A stretch of DNA of 64,000 nucleotides from Pseudomonas sp. B21-028 (GCF_024749045.1 NZ_CP087184.1:4464001-4528000); one strand, 5' to 3'; numbered from the stretch's first letter, positions 25,778 through 37,133 are shown. Notes: generated from the sequence alone by a model not told the origin. Numbers and translations: made by a program.

Positions 25778-26449
25778 TTAGCCGCGTTCCGGCTGAAAAC
25801 GCACCACAAAACCCTTGAGATTCTGCTGCCGACCGAGCAGGTCGCGCAGGCGGTCGGCCTCGGCACGCTCGATCAACGGCCCGACAAACACCCGATTCTT
25901 GCCATCGGCGGAACGGATGTAGGCATTGTAGCCCTGACTGCGCAGGGATTTCTGCAGGTTTTCCGCGCTTTCGCGGCTGCTCAGGCTGGCCAGCTGCACG
26001 GACCAACTGACCGACAGGCCATTGGCGTCCACGCGACTTTGACTGGTGTCCGGCTTGGTCGGTGCCGCGGTGATCGGCTGGGTCGGCTGGGTCGGCGCGG
26101 GCTTGACCGCCGGGGTCGCCGGCACAGGAGCTGGCGCCGGAGCGACAGCGGGCTTGGTCGGGACAGCCGGTGCCGCGGGGATCGGTGCAGATGGCGTGGC
26201 CGGTTGCTCAGCCAGTTCCTCGTCGCTCGGGACCGGCTCTTGGGGCAGTGCCTGCGGCTCGGGCACCGTCACCGGCTCGACCTGCACAGGCGGAACCGAT
26301 GGCGCCTGGGGCGCGGCAGGTGCATCGACCGTGACCTGGCGCTGCTCGTCCTGACGGGAAAACAGCATCGGCAGGAAAATCACCGCCAGGGCCACCAATA
26401 CCAGGGCCCCCACCATGCGCTGCTTGTATGCCTTATCCAGCAATGCCAT
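25778..26449 (-). CDS. SPOR domain protein (DedD-like)
   Basis: From ATG 26449 the product has 223 residues: a short cytoplasmic start [12 protein letters not shown], one membrane helix (about 14-30), a Pro/Ala/Val-rich periplasmic linker (about 50-140), and a C-terminal SPOR domain (about 145-220: WSVQLASLSSRESAENLQKSL...RVFVGP). SPOR domains bind denuded septal peptidoglycan, so a role in cell division is expected. The start overlaps the end of folC by 17 bp. Confidence 0.9.
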   Translation of the reverse strand: MALLDKAYKQRMVGALVLVALAVIFLPMLFSRQDEQRQVTVDAPAAPQAPSVPPVQVEPVTVPEPQALPQEPVPSDEELAEQPATPSAPIPAAPAVPTKPAVAPAPAPVPATPAVKPAPTQPTQPITAAPTKPDTSQSRVDANGLSVSWSVQLASLSSRESAENLQKSLRSQGYNAYIRSADGKNRVFVGPLIERAEADRLRDLLGRQQNLKGFVVRFQPERG

Positions 26450-27740
26450 CTGCAGCTTCCTCCGTGGAGCGCCGGGCCAGCCATTGCAGGGCCTCGGCAA
26501 CACAAAAAAATGATCCGAACAACAGGATTTCGTCATCGGCCGTTGCCACGGCGCACTGCCCTTCCAGTGCGGCAGCAACGCTGTCGTAAGCATCCACCGA
26601 AGCGCCACGGCGCTGCAAGGCCGCCTGCAATTCAATTGCAGGACGTGAGCGCGGCGAATCCAGGGGCGTTACCGCCCAGTGCTGGACACTAGCATCCAAC
26701 GCCTCGACCACGCCATCCAGATCCTTGTCTGACAGCAGGCCGAACACCGCCAGGCGTCGCCCTGCCACCGGCCGCCGCGCCAGGCGCTCGGCCAGGTACT
26801 GTGCCGCATGGGGGTTGTGACCGACATCCAGCAACAGGTTCAGGCGTTTGCCCTGCCACTGGAACTGGCGCCGATCGAGACGACCGACAACGCGAGTCGC
26901 CTGCAACGCCTTGACGATCTGCCCGGCGTCCCACGGCAGACCCAGCAGCAGGTAGGCCTGGAGCGCCAGCGCGGCGTTCTCCATAGGCAGATCCAGCAGC
27001 GGCAGGTCGCGCAACTCCACCGGGTGCCCCTGGAGATCGCTACCGCGCCATTGCCAATGCTGCTCGGTCATGGCCAGATCGAAATCCCGTCCCCGCAGGA
27101 AGAACGGACAGGCCAGTTCCCGGACCTTGTCCAGCAGCGGTTGCGGAGGATTGAGATCACCGCAGAGCGCAGGCGCGCCCTGACGAAAGATGCCGGCCTT
27201 CTCGAAGGCCACGGAGTCGCGGGTATCACCCAGGTAATCGGCATGGTCCACGCCGATGCTGGTAACCAATGCGATGTCCGCATCCACCAGGTTGACCGTG
27301 TCCAGCCGCCCGCCCAGGCCGACTTCCAGCACAACGGCGTCGAGGCCGGCACGAGCGAACAGCCAGAAGGCCGCCAGGGTGCCCATCTCGAAGTACGTGA
27401 GGGAAATCTCGCCCCGCCCGGCGTCCACCGCGGCGAAAGCCTCGCACAGCTCGGCATCGGCGGCTTCGACGCCGTTGACCTGCACCCGCTCGTTATAACG
27501 CAGCAGGTGTGGCGAGCTGTAGACACCGACGCTCAACCCCTGGGCCCGCAGCAGTGAGGCCACGAAGGCACAGGTCGAGCCCTTGCCGTTGGTGCCGGTG
27601 ACGGTGATGACCCGGGGCGCCGGCTTGCCCAGCCCCATGCGGGACATGACCGCTTGCGAGCGCTCCAACCCCATATCGATGGCGGATGGATGCAATTGCT
27701 CGAGGTAGGCCAGCCAGTCGTCCAGGGTGCGTTCGGTCAT
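26433..27740 (-). CDS. folC: Dihydrofolate synthase / folylpolyglutamate synthase
   Basis: 435 residues of the Mur-ligase fold. ATP loop [15 protein letters not shown] (about 42-56), [17 protein letters not shown] (about 74-90) and the [15 protein letters not shown] segment (about 305-319) are all present. It adds glutamate to dihydropteroate and then to folates. It overlaps accD by 4 bp (ATGA) and the SPOR gene by 17 bp, so all three are coupled. Confidence 0.95.
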   Translation of the reverse strand: MTERTLDDWLAYLEQLHPSAIDMGLERSQAVMSRMGLGKPAPRVITVTGTNGKGSTCAFVASLLRAQGLSVGVYSSPHLLRYNERVQVNGVEAADAELCEAFAAVDAGRGEISLTYFEMGTLAAFWLFARAGLDAVVLEVGLGGRLDTVNLVDADIALVTSIGVDHADYLGDTRDSVAFEKAGIFRQGAPALCGDLNPPQPLLDKVRELACPFFLRGRDFDLAMTEQHWQWRGSDLQGHPVELRDLPLLDLPMENAALALQAYLLLGLPWDAGQIVKALQATRVVGRLDRRQFQWQGKRLNLLLDVGHNPHAAQYLAERLARRPVAGRRLAVFGLLSDKDLDGVVEALDASVQHWAVTPLDSPRSRPAIELQAALQRRGASVDAYDSVAAALEGQCAVATADDEILLFGSFFCVAEALQWLARRSTEEAADGIAG

Positions 27741-28657
27741 AGCCCGGCAGGCACCGGCGGAACCACTATCGGCTCGATGGGTGCGGCGACGTACTGAGGC
27801 GTCGGCAGGCCCATCAGTTGAGCCAACAGGTTACCCAGGCGCGGACGCAGCTCCTGGCGATGGATGATCATGTCGATGGCACCGTGCTCCAGCAGGAACT
27901 CGCTGCGCTGGAAGCCTTCCGGCAGCTTTTCGCGCACGGTCTGCTCGATGACCCGCGGGCCAGCGAAGCCGATCAGGGCTTTAGGCTCACCGATGATCAC
28001 GTCGCCCAGCATCGCCAGACTGGCGGAGACACCGCCGTAGACCGGATCGGTCAGCACCGAGATGAACGGCAGGCCTTCTTCACGCAGACGCGCCAGGACG
28101 GCGGAGGTCTTGGCCATCTGCATCAGCGAGATCAGTGCCTCTTGCATCCGCGCACCGCCGGAAGCGGCGAAGCAGATCATGGGGCAGCGGTTTTCCAAGG
28201 CGTAATTGGCGGCGCGAACGAAGCGCTCACCGACGATGGCGCCCATGGAACCGCCCATGAACGAGAACTCGAAGGCCGAGACCACCACCGGCATGCCTAG
28301 CAGGGTGCCGCTCATGGACACCAGGGCGTCTTTTTCGCCGGTCTGCTTCTGGGCCGCGGTCAGGCGATCCTTGTACTTCTTGCCATCGCGGAATTTCAGG
28401 CGATCCACGGGCTCCAGGTCCGCACCCAGCTCAACACGGCCTTCGGCGTCCAGGAAAATATCGATACGGGCACGCGCGCCAATGCGCATGTGGTGATTGC
28501 ACTTGGGGCAAACGTCCAGGGTCTTTTCCAGCTCGGGACGGTACAGCACCGCTTCGCAGGATGGACATTTGTGCCACAGACCTTCAGGCACCGAGCTTTT
28601 CTTCACCTCGGAACGCATGATCGAGGGGATCAGTTTGTCTACCAACCAGTTGCTCAT
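27737..28657 (-). CDS. accD: Acetyl-CoA carboxylase carboxyltransferase beta subunit
   Basis: From ATG 28657 (MSNWLVDKL, behind GAAAGAAAG) the protein has 306 residues. A four-Cys zinc ribbon CPSC...CPKC (about 29-51) is followed by the crotonase-like carboxyltransferase core ([19 protein letters not shown]). With AccA it transfers CO2 from biotin to acetyl-CoA, starting fatty acid synthesis. Longer upstream codons are not part of the family. Confidence 0.96.
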   Translation of the reverse strand: MSNWLVDKLIPSIMRSEVKKSSVPEGLWHKCPSCEAVLYRPELEKTLDVCPKCNHHMRIGARARIDIFLDAEGRVELGADLEPVDRLKFRDGKKYKDRLTAAQKQTGEKDALVSMSGTLLGMPVVVSAFEFSFMGGSMGAIVGERFVRAANYALENRCPMICFAASGGARMQEALISLMQMAKTSAVLARLREEGLPFISVLTDPVYGGVSASLAMLGDVIIGEPKALIGFAGPRVIEQTVREKLPEGFQRSEFLLEHGAIDMIIHRQELRPRLGNLLAQLMGLPTPQYVAAPIEPIVVPPVPAGL

Positions 28658-28914
28658 GCTTTCTTTCTCCAGTACCGGCGGCCCGAACGCTCTGGTTCGC
28701 GGCCCCGCGTATGCCCTTGAGCTAAATTCATTGTGCGGCGAGGGCCGAAAGGCCACCACGGTCAGCGCGAAACATGACCTGCGTGCGGCCCAACCTTTCT
28801 CAACCATTCCTGCAACCGCTGCACCGCGGTTGCCGCTACGCTATCGGCCCGCCCGGAGGCGGCGCCTGCCTGCTGTGTACAGTGCAGGTATGGACGGCGG
28901 CAGTCTGCCAGCCG

Positions 28915-29547
28915 TCACATTGGCGACTGGCTGCTGCGCACAGCGGCCATGAATGCCCGGATCTTCGCCGGATCCTTGATGCCCTTGCCCTGCTCCACCC
29001 CGCCGCTCACGTCCACCGCATAAGGACGAACCTGGCGAATCGCTTCGGCCACGTTGTCAACCGTGAGGCCACCGGCGAGGATGATCGGTTTGCTCAGCCC
29101 CCGGGGCACCAGCGACCAGTCGAACGCTTCACCGGTCCCACCTGGAACGCCCTCCACATAGGTATCCAGCAAAATGCCGCTGGCGCTGGCGAACGTCTCG
29201 CATGCAGCCGCGATGTCATCCCCCGCCTTGACCCGCAGTGCCTTGATGTAGGGACGATGCCAGCCTTCGCAGTCGGCCGGCTTCTCGTCGCCATGGAATT
29301 GCAACAGGCCCAGCGGTACCGCATCGAGGATCTCGCCCAGCTCGCAACGGCTGGCGTTGACGAACAGGCCGACCGGGGTCACGAACGGCGGCAAGGCCTG
29401 GATGATCGCCCTCGCCTGCTGCACGGTCACCGCCCGCGGGCTCTTGGCATAGAACACCAGCCCGATGGCATCGGCTCCGGCCTCGACAGCTGCCAGCGCG
29501 TCCTCAACGCGGGTGATCCCGCAAATCTTGCTGCGAACGACCGACAT
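28915..29547 (-). CDS. trpF: Phosphoribosylanthranilate isomerase
   Basis: A 210-residue single TIM barrel. The catalytic Cys is in [20 protein letters not shown] (about 7-26); [20 protein letters not shown] and [15 protein letters not shown], then [15 protein letters not shown] follow in order. It converts phosphoribosylanthranilate to CdRP in tryptophan synthesis. It lies between truA and accD, not with the other trp genes, as is usual in Pseudomonas. Confidence 0.95.
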   Translation of the reverse strand: MSVVRSKICGITRVEDALAAVEAGADAIGLVFYAKSPRAVTVQQARAIIQALPPFVTPVGLFVNASRCELGEILDAVPLGLLQFHGDEKPADCEGWHRPYIKALRVKAGDDIAAACETFASASGILLDTYVEGVPGGTGEAFDWSLVPRGLSKPIILAGGLTVDNVAEAIRQVRPYAVDVSGGVEQGKGIKDPAKIRAFMAAVRSSQSPM

Positions 29548-29609
29548 GTTGTCAAAACCCCAGCTAAATCCGTGAAAGTCCCGGATGGTAGCAAATGCAG
29601 CGGAGGGCG

Positions 29610-30464
29610 TCAGCCGTCGAGTTCCGAGAAGCCGGTGAGGAAATGTGGCCCGATGTAACGCTCCGGCAATTCGAACTCGTCGCGGTATTCAACCTGTACC
29701 AGGTACAAGCCAAACGGATGCGCCGTCACGCCACCGGAGCGGCGGATGCGGCTGTCGAGCACTTCCTTGATCCACTCCACCGGCCGCTCACCGGCGCCGA
29801 TGGTCATCAGCACGCCGGCGATGTTGCGCACCATGTGATGCAGGAATGCACTGGCGCGGATGTCGAGCACGATCATCTTGCCGTGACGGGTCACACGCAG
29901 GTGATGCAGCTCCTTGATCGGAGACTTGGCTTGGCACTGGCCGGCGCGAAAAGCGCTGAAATCGTGAACCCCGACCAGGTACTGCGCGGCCTCGGCCATG
30001 CGCTCGACATCCAGCGGACGGTGGTTCCAGGTGATTTCTTCGTTCAGGTGCGCCGGACGGATCTGATCGTTGTAGATCACATAGCGGTAACGCCGGGCGA
30101 TGGCCTTGAAGCGTGCGTGGAAATGCGCCGGCATCACCTTGGCCCAACTGACGCTGACGTCATGGGGCAGGTTGATGTTGGCCCCCATGACCCAGGCCTT
30201 CATCGAACGCTCGACCTGGGTGTCGAAATGCACCACTTGGCCGCAGGCGTGCACACCGGCATCGGTGCGCCCGGCACAGTGCAGCGACACGGGTGAATCG
30301 GCGACTTTGGACAGCGCGTTTTCAAGGGTTTCCTGCACGGTCGCGACGCCGGAGGCCTGGCGCTGCCAGCCACGATAACGCGAACCTTTGTATTCCACGC
30401 CCAAGGCGATCCGGAAAAAGCCGTCAGCCGCCATTTCGGCAGCCGGGTTGTCTATGTTTGCCAA
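29610..30464 (-). CDS. truA: tRNA pseudouridine(38-40) synthase
   Basis: The catalytic Asp is in [18 protein letters not shown] and the fold segments [17 protein letters not shown] and [13 protein letters not shown] are present. The enzyme makes pseudouridine at positions 38-40 of the anticodon arm. The start is uncertain: TTG 30464 (giving [10 protein letters not shown]...) or ATG 30434 (MAADGFFRI) are both possible; there is no ATG further up. The gene sits 62 bp before trpF. Confidence 0.93.
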   Translation of the reverse strand: MANIDNPAAEMAADGFFRIALGVEYKGSRYRGWQRQASGVATVQETLENALSKVADSPVSLHCAGRTDAGVHACGQVVHFDTQVERSMKAWVMGANINLPHDVSVSWAKVMPAHFHARFKAIARRYRYVIYNDQIRPAHLNEEITWNHRPLDVERMAEAAQYLVGVHDFSAFRAGQCQAKSPIKELHHLRVTRHGKMIVLDIRASAFLHHMVRNIAGVLMTIGAGERPVEWIKEVLDSRIRRSGGVTAHPFGLYLVQVEYRDEFELPERYIGPHFLTGFSELDG

Positions 30465-30564
30465 GGAATTACAGCCTGCTGAGGTACGCAAAGGCGGGCA
30501 TTATAAGGCGGGTGGGGTGGGATGCCAGTGCAACCGTCGATCCGGTGTTGGATGTGCCGGCCTC

Positions 30565-30705
30565 ATCGCGAGCAGGCTCGCTCCCACAGGGGATTTGCGG
30601 CACTCACAAGACCCTGTGGGAGCGGGCTTGCTCGCGAAACGGTGGCACAGCCAACATTGATGCAGCCTGACACACCGCCTTCGCGAGCAAGCCCGCTCCC
30701 ACAGG
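30565..30705. repeat. REP cluster (three units)
   Basis: Three copies of the CTGTGGGAGCGRGCYTGCTCGCGA unit in alternating orientation (30565-30590, 30614-30638, 30681-30705) fill the truA-fimV gap. One pair forms an inverted REPIN-like unit. Confidence 0.9.
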
Positions 30706-30725
30706 ATTGCGTCTGAACCCAAGTC

Positions 30726-33332
30726 TCACGCCAGCCGCGCGAGCATCTCCTGCGCTTCGCTCTTCTGGGTGGCATCGCCTTCGCTGAGGACTTCACCAAG
30801 GATATCCCGGGCACCGTCGTGGTCTCCCATGTCGATGTAGGCCTGGGCCAGGTCGAGCTTGGTCGCCACTTCATCGGTGCCGCTGAGGAAGTCGAAGTCC
30901 GGCTCGTCTTCGGCACTGGCCATGGCGTCTTCCGCCGTGAAGGATGGCTGGCCCAGGCTGTCGGACAGGCGATCCAGCTCGGCGTTGACATCATCCAGCT
31001 CGGACTCGAAGGGATCCTTCGGCGCGTCCATTTCGTCGGCCAGGGACAGATCGAAATCCGCCGGCAGCTCGAGATCGTCGGCCGGGGTGTCGAGCAAGGC
31101 CGGGGTCTCGGCTGCAGGTTCGTCCAGCCCCTTGAGATCGTCGCCCAGGTCCAGCAGGAAATCCTCGTCGTCCAGGGCCGGCGCTGGCGCCGGCGCATCG
31201 GCGCCCAGGTCCAGGTCGAACTCCGACAGATCGTCCAGGCTTTCGTTGGCTTCGGTCTGCTGCTTGAGCACCGATTCAAAGCTCAGATCGTCGTCCATCG
31301 GGAACGCATCGAGCTCTGGCACTGGCTCAGGGGCCGGCGCCGCCGGTGTGTTTTCCAGGTCCTCCAGACTCAGGTCGAAGGCACTGTCCAGTTCTTCATT
31401 GGTGGCCGGCGTTTCTTCCAGCAACTCCTTGACGTACTGGGCGTCCAGCTCGGCAGCCACCGCCGCCGCGGCCAGGGTCGCGCTGGTGGCAACCACCATG
31501 GCCGGGAAGCGGCTCTTGAGCTGCTCGACCTGGGCGAAGTTTTCACCATTGGCTACCAATTGGCGTTCCTGGGCGACAAACGCGTCGCGGTCGCCCTGCA
31601 GGCCGTAGACTTCCATCAATTTCAGACGCAGGTCGCTGCGTTGTGGCTCGGCCTTGATGCCCTGTTCGAGCTGATCGGCCGCCTGGTTCAAGCGACCGCG
31701 ATCGATATGGGCCTGGGCCTGGCCCAGCACATCGTCGAAGCGATCGGCAGCCGGGGCGACCAATGGCGCGGCGATAGGCGGCGAAACCACCACAGGCGCG
31801 ACCACCGGGGCCGGCTGGGGAACGGGTTTGGGTGCCGGCGCGGGGGCTGGCTTAGGGTCGAGCTTTACGCTTGGCGCCGGTACTTCAATGCCCTCGAAGC
31901 TGCTCGGGGGCAGATCGAGCTCCGGGGAGAAGTCGGCCTCCTCCTCGAGGGCCCGGGCCATGCGCAAGTGCTTCTCGGCTTCCTGCTGGGCCTTGCGGCG
32001 GCGGGCGAGCAACAGCAGCAGCAACAGCAGGACCAACGCACCACCACCGATCAAGCCGAGCAGGATCGGGTTGGTCAGCAGGTCGTTGTATTTCTGTTCA
32101 CTGGATGCCGCCGGGGTCTCGGCCGGAGCCGCCGGTGGCGTCGCTTCGGGCGTCGCTTCGGGAGCGGCTTGCGGTGCCGGTGCAAGGACTTGTGCCGATG
32201 GCTCCGGCGTCAACTGCGCCGACATCGCTGGCGTTGCTTCGTTGGCTGGCGGAACTGCGGCACCTTCGGCCTGCATCTTCGCCAGTTGATTATTCTTCAG
32301 CTCGATCAGGCGCTGCAGCTTGTCCAACTGGCTCTGCAGGTCCGCCATGCGGCTTTTCAATTCTTCGTTGTCACGACGAGCCGAGTCGAGGCTTTCCTGG
32401 GTGACCGCGAGCTTGTCGCTCAGGGCCTGGGCATCGCCGGCAGCCCCCTTGCCTTTACCCTTGCCTGCCTTCGCAGACTCCGCTGTCACCAGGCTCAGGT
32501 TATCGCGGCCGGCGGTCTGCGACGGCGCGGCTTTGCCCTGGCCACGCTTGGTCGCGTCCAGTTGCTGCTGGCCACCAGGTGCCGCAGTCGCACGGCCTTG
32601 GCGCCCCTGGCGCCAGGCGGCGTTCTGCGCAGCCACTTCGGCGATGGCTTGGGGTTGCGGCAACGCGGTGCTTTGGACCGGGTCCGGCAGGCGCAGGACC
32701 TCGCCGGTCTTGAGCAGGTTGATATTGCCGTTGATGAAAGCGTGCGGGTTCAGCGCCTGGATCGCCAGCATGGTTTGCTGGACCGACCCGCCGTTGCGGG
32801 CCTTGGCGGCGATTTCCCAGAGGGTATCGCGCGGCGTGGTGGTGTACTGGGACGGCTTGGTGGCGCCAGTGACCGGCGTCGACACCACCTGGGGTGGTTT
32901 CGGTCGGGCAGCCTCGGCAGCCTGGGGCGAGAACTTGGACGGGTCGACCAGTACGCTGTAGTCACGCAGCAGGCGGCCGTTGGGCCACATCACCTGTACC
33001 AGGAACTTGACCAGCGGCTCGGACAGCGGCCGGCTGGACGTCACCCGCAGGACACTCTTGCCATTGGCGTTGATCACCGGAGTGAAAGCCAGGTCATTGA
33101 GAAACGCCTGGCGGGGTACGCCGGCCTTGGCGAAATCCTCGGGCGAGGCCAGGCTCGGTACGACTTCGGCAGCGGTCAGTTGCTGGACATCGAGCAGCTC
33201 GATCTCCGCGACCAGAGGCTGGTTCGGCGTCGACTTCAGGGTCAATTCCCCGAGCCCGAGCGCTTGCGCCATACCGGAGGACAGCGCCGAGGCGGCCGCT
33301 ATTGCTAACACCAGTTTGCGAACTTGAACCAT
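30726..33332 (-). CDS. fimV: FimV/HubP family polar hub protein
   Basis: From ATG 33332 the protein has 868 residues: signal peptide (to SSGMAQA), the N-terminal FimV region (LGLGELTLKSTPNQPLVAEI), a LysM-like peptidoglycan-binding segment (about 160-230, TTPRDTLWEIAAKARNGGS), a coiled coil (about 300-360), a single membrane helix (about 420-445, GLIGGGALVLLLLLLLLARRR), then a long acidic cytoplasmic tail with TPR-like and a C-terminal FimV motif (KLDLAQAYIDMGDHDGARDI). FimV organises type IV pili and twitching at the cell pole. The start at 33428 would add non-signal residues. Confidence 0.9.
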   Translation of the reverse strand: MVQVRKLVLAIAAASALSSGMAQALGLGELTLKSTPNQPLVAEIELLDVQQLTAAEVVPSLASPEDFAKAGVPRQAFLNDLAFTPVINANGKSVLRVTSSRPLSEPLVKFLVQVMWPNGRLLRDYSVLVDPSKFSPQAAEAARPKPPQVVSTPVTGATKPSQYTTTPRDTLWEIAAKARNGGSVQQTMLAIQALNPHAFINGNINLLKTGEVLRLPDPVQSTALPQPQAIAEVAAQNAAWRQGRQGRATAAPGGQQQLDATKRGQGKAAPSQTAGRDNLSLVTAESAKAGKGKGKGAAGDAQALSDKLAVTQESLDSARRDNEELKSRMADLQSQLDKLQRLIELKNNQLAKMQAEGAAVPPANEATPAMSAQLTPEPSAQVLAPAPQAAPEATPEATPPAAPAETPAASSEQKYNDLLTNPILLGLIGGGALVLLLLLLLLARRRKAQQEAEKHLRMARALEEEADFSPELDLPPSSFEGIEVPAPSVKLDPKPAPAPAPKPVPQPAPVVAPVVVSPPIAAPLVAPAADRFDDVLGQAQAHIDRGRLNQAADQLEQGIKAEPQRSDLRLKLMEVYGLQGDRDAFVAQERQLVANGENFAQVEQLKSRFPAMVVATSATLAAAAVAAELDAQYVKELLEETPATNEELDSAFDLSLEDLENTPAAPAPEPVPELDAFPMDDDLSFESVLKQQTEANESLDDLSEFDLDLGADAPAPAPALDDEDFLLDLGDDLKGLDEPAAETPALLDTPADDLELPADFDLSLADEMDAPKDPFESELDDVNAELDRLSDSLGQPSFTAEDAMASAEDEPDFDFLSGTDEVATKLDLAQAYIDMGDHDGARDILGEVLSEGDATQKSEAQEMLARLA

Positions 33333-33542
33333 AGCCTCTTCCTTTGTTTGAACATTCCTCGGCCAGCGAGAAGGTATTGATGTCGCTGCCGCTAGGCATT
33401 TCACGCAGCCCCGAAGGACGGGGCGCACGATCGTTTCTACTCATGCCCGGGAACGTCCCTAGCGGGAGATTTTCGCCTTCAGCGTCCAGGCCAAGCATAG
33501 CGCCCGGCTAGAATCATTCGACAAATTGTTGCCAAGTATCTT

Positions 33543-34553
33543 TTACAGCAGGTCTTTTATCAACAACTCCGCCACCTGCACTGCGTTGAGCGCCGCGCCC
33601 TTGCGCACGTTATCCGTCGTCAGCCACATATTCAGTTCCGTCGGGTCGTCGATACCACCGCGCACGCGCCCCACATACACCACATCCTGCCCCACCGCAT
33701 CGCCGACCGGTGTCGGGTAATCGCCCGCCTCCACCAGTTCGATGCCGGGGGCCGCTTCCAGGGCAGCGTTGACTTTCGTCAGGTCGACAGCGTTCGCAGA
33801 CTGCACGGTCACGCTAAAGCTATCGCCGAAAAACACCGGGGCTTGAATGCAAGTGACGGAAATCTTTAACAAAGGTTGATCCAGCACCTGGCGCAACTCA
33901 CGCACCAGACGTTTTTCCAGTTGCGTGTGGCCTTGCTCATCCGGGGTACCGACCTGGGCCAGCAGGTTGAATGCCATTTGCCGGTCGAAGAAAGTCGGCT
34001 CCAGTGGACGGGCGTTGAGCAACTCGGCGGTCTGGCGCGCCAACTCGGTCACGGCGACGCGGCCTTGGGCAGATACGGCGAGGCTGGCGGTCAGGCTGAT
34101 GCGCTGCACATCCAGGCACTCGCGAAGTGGGGCCAACGCCACGGCCAGTGCGATGGCCGACGCACTCGGACTGCTGACCTGGAACGGCTTGCCGAGGCCC
34201 GCCAGCACCTGGGCGTTGGCTTCCGGCACGATCTGCGGTGCCTGTTCCGGTGGCAGGGCACCGGACAGGTCGATGAGCGTGCAACCGGCGGCGGTGGCAC
34301 GCGGGGCGAAGCTCAGGGTGACCGCCGGACCGGCCGCAAAGAACACCAGTTGCACTTTGCTGAAATCGAACTCGTCGACTTCTCGTACCCGCACGTTTTT
34401 GTTGCGGAACATCACCGAACTGCCTGCCGATTCACTGCTGGCCAGCAGGTGCAGGTTGCCGACGGGGAAGTCCCGCTCTTCGAGAATCTGGACGAGGGTT
34501 TCGCCGACAGTACCGGTGGCGCCGATCACGGCAATGTCAAAGGACTGGCTCAT
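33543..34553 (-). CDS. usg: Usg-like paralogue of aspartate-semialdehyde dehydrogenase
   Basis: 336 residues with the fold of Asd: IAVIGATGTVGETLVQIL (about 7-24), FFAAG..VT, DLSGA. The residues equivalent to the catalytic Cys motif are SSPSASAIAL (about 147-156), without Cys, whereas the true Asd next door has GGNCTVSLM. The protein is therefore probably not a dehydrogenase; Usg proteins have unknown roles. It lies between fimV and asd, the usual place in gammaproteobacteria. Confidence 0.9.
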   Translation of the reverse strand: MSQSFDIAVIGATGTVGETLVQILEERDFPVGNLHLLASSESAGSSVMFRNKNVRVREVDEFDFSKVQLVFFAAGPAVTLSFAPRATAAGCTLIDLSGALPPEQAPQIVPEANAQVLAGLGKPFQVSSPSASAIALAVALAPLRECLDVQRISLTASLAVSAQGRVAVTELARQTAELLNARPLEPTFFDRQMAFNLLAQVGTPDEQGHTQLEKRLVRELRQVLDQPLLKISVTCIQAPVFFGDSFSVTVQSANAVDLTKVNAALEAAPGIELVEAGDYPTPVGDAVGQDVVYVGRVRGGIDDPTELNMWLTTDNVRKGAALNAVQVAELLIKDLL

Positions 34554-34650
34554 GGGTCTACCTCAGGTAAAACGTGGGGAGCGGCACTTTACCGGGTGGT
34601 TGGTATGCAGGCAATTGGCAGGGAATTCTTGCGCTGACTGCACCGGCCAA

Positions 34651-34742
34651 ATCGCGGGCAAGCCTTGCTCCCACAAGCCCTGTGCTCATTGAAAACCTAC
34701 TGTGACAGTTTCATTGTGGGAGCATAGCTTGCTCGCGATGGC
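34651..34742. repeat. REP pair, diverged
   Basis: Units CGGGCAAGCCTTGCTCCCACA (34655-34675) and TTGTGGGAGCATAGCTTGCTC (34714-34734) are inverted relatives of the standard REP unit. Confidence 0.75.
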
Positions 34743-34773
34743 GATCTCCCCAGACACACATTACCCATAAAAA

Positions 34774-34801
34774 AACCCGCACCTCTCACAAGGCACGGGT
34801 T
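34774..34801 (-). terminator. Terminator of asd
   Basis: On the minus strand AACCCGTGCCT and AGGTGCGGGTT form an 11-bp stem (two G-U pairs), followed by a T-run at 34773-34769. It lies 20 bp past the asd stop. Confidence 0.85.
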
Positions 34802-34820
34802 CTTTACACAGCAAAGACAA

Positions 34821-35933
34821 TCAACGCTCGAGCAGGATCCGCAGCATGCGCCGCAGCGGTTCGGCCGCGCCCCACAGCAGTTGGTCGCCGACAGTGAAGG
34901 CACCGACGAACTGCGAGCCCATGTTCAGCTTGCGCAGGCGTCCCACCGGCACGTTCAGGGTACCGGTGACCTTGGTCGGGCTCAGCTCCTGCATGCTGGT
35001 TTCGCGGTTGTTCGGCACCAGCTTGACCCAAGGGTTGTGCTGGCTGATCAGCCCTTCGATGTCGGCGATCGGCACGTCCTTGTTCAGCTTGATGGTCAGC
35101 GCCTGGCTGTGGCAGCGCATGGCGCCGATGCGCACGCAAATGCCGTCCACCGGGATCGGGCTCTTGAAGCGACCGAGGATCTTGTTGGTTTCGGCCTGGG
35201 CCTTCCACTCTTCGCGGCTCTGGCCGTTAGGCAGTTCCTTGTCGATCCACGGAATCAGGCTGCCGGCCAGCGGCACACCGAAGTTCTCGGTCGGGTAGGC
35301 ATCGCTGCGCATCGCCTCGGCGACCTTGCGGTCGATGTCCAGAATGGCGCTGGCCGGGTTCGCCAGGTCATCGGCGACGGCCGCGTGGGTCGCGCCCATC
35401 TGCTTGATCAGCTCGCGCATGTTCTGCGCGCCGGCACCGGAAGCCGCCTGGTAGGTCATGGCGCTCATCCACTCCACCAGACCGGCTTCGAACAGGCCGC
35501 CCAGGCCCATCAGCATCAGGCTGACGGTGCAGTTGCCGCCGATGTAGTTCTTGGTGCCGGCGTCCAGTTGCTGGTCGATGACCTTGCGGTTGACCGGGTC
35601 GAGGATGATCACCGCGTCGTCCTGCATGCGCAGGCTGGAAGCGGCGTCGATCCAGTAGCCCTGCCAGCCGGCTTCGCGCAGTTTCGGGAAGACTTCGCTG
35701 GTGTAGTCGCCACCCTGGCACGTCAGGATCACATCGAGGGTCTTGAGCTCATCAATGCTGTAGGCATCCTTGAGCGCACCGGTATCCTTGCCCACGGACG
35801 GGCCCTGGCCACCGACATTGGAAGTGGTGAAGAACACCGGCTCGATGAGATCGAAATCCTGCTCTTCCAGCATTCGCTGCATGAGCACGGAACCGACCAT
35901 GCCCCGCCAACCGATCAGACCTACACGTTTCAT
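34821..35933 (-). CDS. asd: Aspartate-semialdehyde dehydrogenase
   Basis: From ATG 35933 ([20 protein letters not shown]) the enzyme has 370 residues. NADP motif GWRGMVGS (8-15), catalytic Cys in [16 protein letters not shown] (about 131-146), [11 protein letters not shown] and the catalytic His region ([14 protein letters not shown]) are present. It makes aspartate semialdehyde for lysine, threonine, methionine and DAP synthesis. Its own terminator follows; leuB is 54 bp upstream. Confidence 0.96.
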   Translation of the reverse strand: MKRVGLIGWRGMVGSVLMQRMLEEQDFDLIEPVFFTTSNVGGQGPSVGKDTGALKDAYSIDELKTLDVILTCQGGDYTSEVFPKLREAGWQGYWIDAASSLRMQDDAVIILDPVNRKVIDQQLDAGTKNYIGGNCTVSLMLMGLGGLFEAGLVEWMSAMTYQAASGAGAQNMRELIKQMGATHAAVADDLANPASAILDIDRKVAEAMRSDAYPTENFGVPLAGSLIPWIDKELPNGQSREEWKAQAETNKILGRFKSPIPVDGICVRIGAMRCHSQALTIKLNKDVPIADIEGLISQHNPWVKLVPNNRETSMQELSPTKVTGTLNVPVGRLRKLNMGSQFVGAFTVGDQLLWGAAEPLRRMLRILLER

Positions 35934-35987
35934 CGCAACTGCACCTATACAAAAGTGGGCCACCGTCGAAGCGGTGGACCAGAGAGA

Positions 35988-37070
35988 TTACAGATTCCGC
36001 AGCGCGGCGACTACCGCGTCGCCCATTTGCTGCGTACCGACTTTGGTACAACCGGCCGACCAGATGTCGCCGGTGCGCAAACCTTGGTCCAACACCACAC
36101 TGACGGCCTTTTCAATGGCGTCGGCGGCGTCGGTGAGGTTGAAGCTGTAGCGCAGCATCATCGACACCGACAGGATGGTCGCCAATGGGTTGGCAATGCC
36201 CTGCCCGGCAATATCCGGCGCCGAACCGTGGCACGGCTCGTACATGCCTTTGTTGTTGGCATCCAGGGAGGCCGACGGCAGCATGCCGATGGAGCCGGTG
36301 AGCATCGACGCTTCGTCGGACAGGATGTCGCCGAACATGTTGTCAGTGACAATCACATCGAACTGCTTCGGTGCGCGCACCAGTTGCATGGCCGCGTTAT
36401 CGACGTACATGTGGCTCAGTTCGACGTCCGGGTAATCCTTGGCCACCTGCTCGACCACTTCGCGCCACAGTTGGCTGGATGCCAGCACGTTGGCCTTGTC
36501 CACCGAGCACAGCTTCTTGCCACGCACGCGGGCCATGTCGAAGCCGACCCGGGCGATACGGCGGATTTCGCTCTCGCTGTACGGCAGGGTGTCGTAGGCC
36601 TGACGCTCGCCATTATCCAACTCACGGGTACCGCGCGGGGCACCGAAGTAGATACCGCCGGTCAGTTCACGGACGATGAGGATGTCCAGGCCGGAAACGA
36701 TTTCCGGCTTCAGGCTCGAGGCGTCGGCCAGTTGCGGATAGAGGATCGCCGGACGCAGGTTGCCGAACAGGCCCAGTTGGGCGCGAATCTTCAGCAGGCC
36801 GCGCTCGGGGCGGATGTCGCGCTCGATCTTGTCCCATTTCGGGCCACCCACGGCCCCCAGCAGCACGGCATCGGCTGCACGGGCACGGTCCAGGGTCTCA
36901 TCGGCCAGGGGCACGCCGTGCTTGTCGATGGCCGCGCCGCCGATCACGTCGTGGCTGAGTTCGAAACCCAGGCCGTACTTGTCATTCGCCAGTTCCAGGA
37001 CCTTGACCGCTTCGGCCATGATTTCCGGACCAATGCCGTCACCTGGGAGAATCAGAATCTGCTTGCTCAT
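35988..37070 (-). CDS. leuB: 3-isopropylmalate dehydrogenase
   Basis: 360 residues of the isocitrate-dehydrogenase family: [21 protein letters not shown] (about 4-24), [18 protein letters not shown] (about 95-104), [12 protein letters not shown], and the [14 protein letters not shown] equivalent ([19 protein letters not shown]), which binds metal and substrate. It oxidises and decarboxylates 3-isopropylmalate in leucine synthesis. AGCAAGAGGAAAGC precedes its ATG. Confidence 0.96.
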   Translation of the reverse strand: MSKQILILPGDGIGPEIMAEAVKVLELANDKYGLGFELSHDVIGGAAIDKHGVPLADETLDRARAADAVLLGAVGGPKWDKIERDIRPERGLLKIRAQLGLFGNLRPAILYPQLADASSLKPEIVSGLDILIVRELTGGIYFGAPRGTRELDNGERQAYDTLPYSESEIRRIARVGFDMARVRGKKLCSVDKANVLASSQLWREVVEQVAKDYPDVELSHMYVDNAAMQLVRAPKQFDVIVTDNMFGDILSDEASMLTGSIGMLPSASLDANNKGMYEPCHGSAPDIAGQGIANPLATILSVSMMLRYSFNLTDAADAIEKAVSVVLDQGLRTGDIWSAGCTKVGTQQMGDAVVAALRNL

Positions 37071-37133
37071 GCTTTCCTCGTTTGTTGTACCGACGCGCCA
37101 GGCTTTCTACTTCCGGGCAGGCCAGGAAAAAGG

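Noticed and set aside
30819..33308. 829-codon plus-strand ORF opposite fimV
   Set aside because: Antisense frame of fimV with low-complexity composition.
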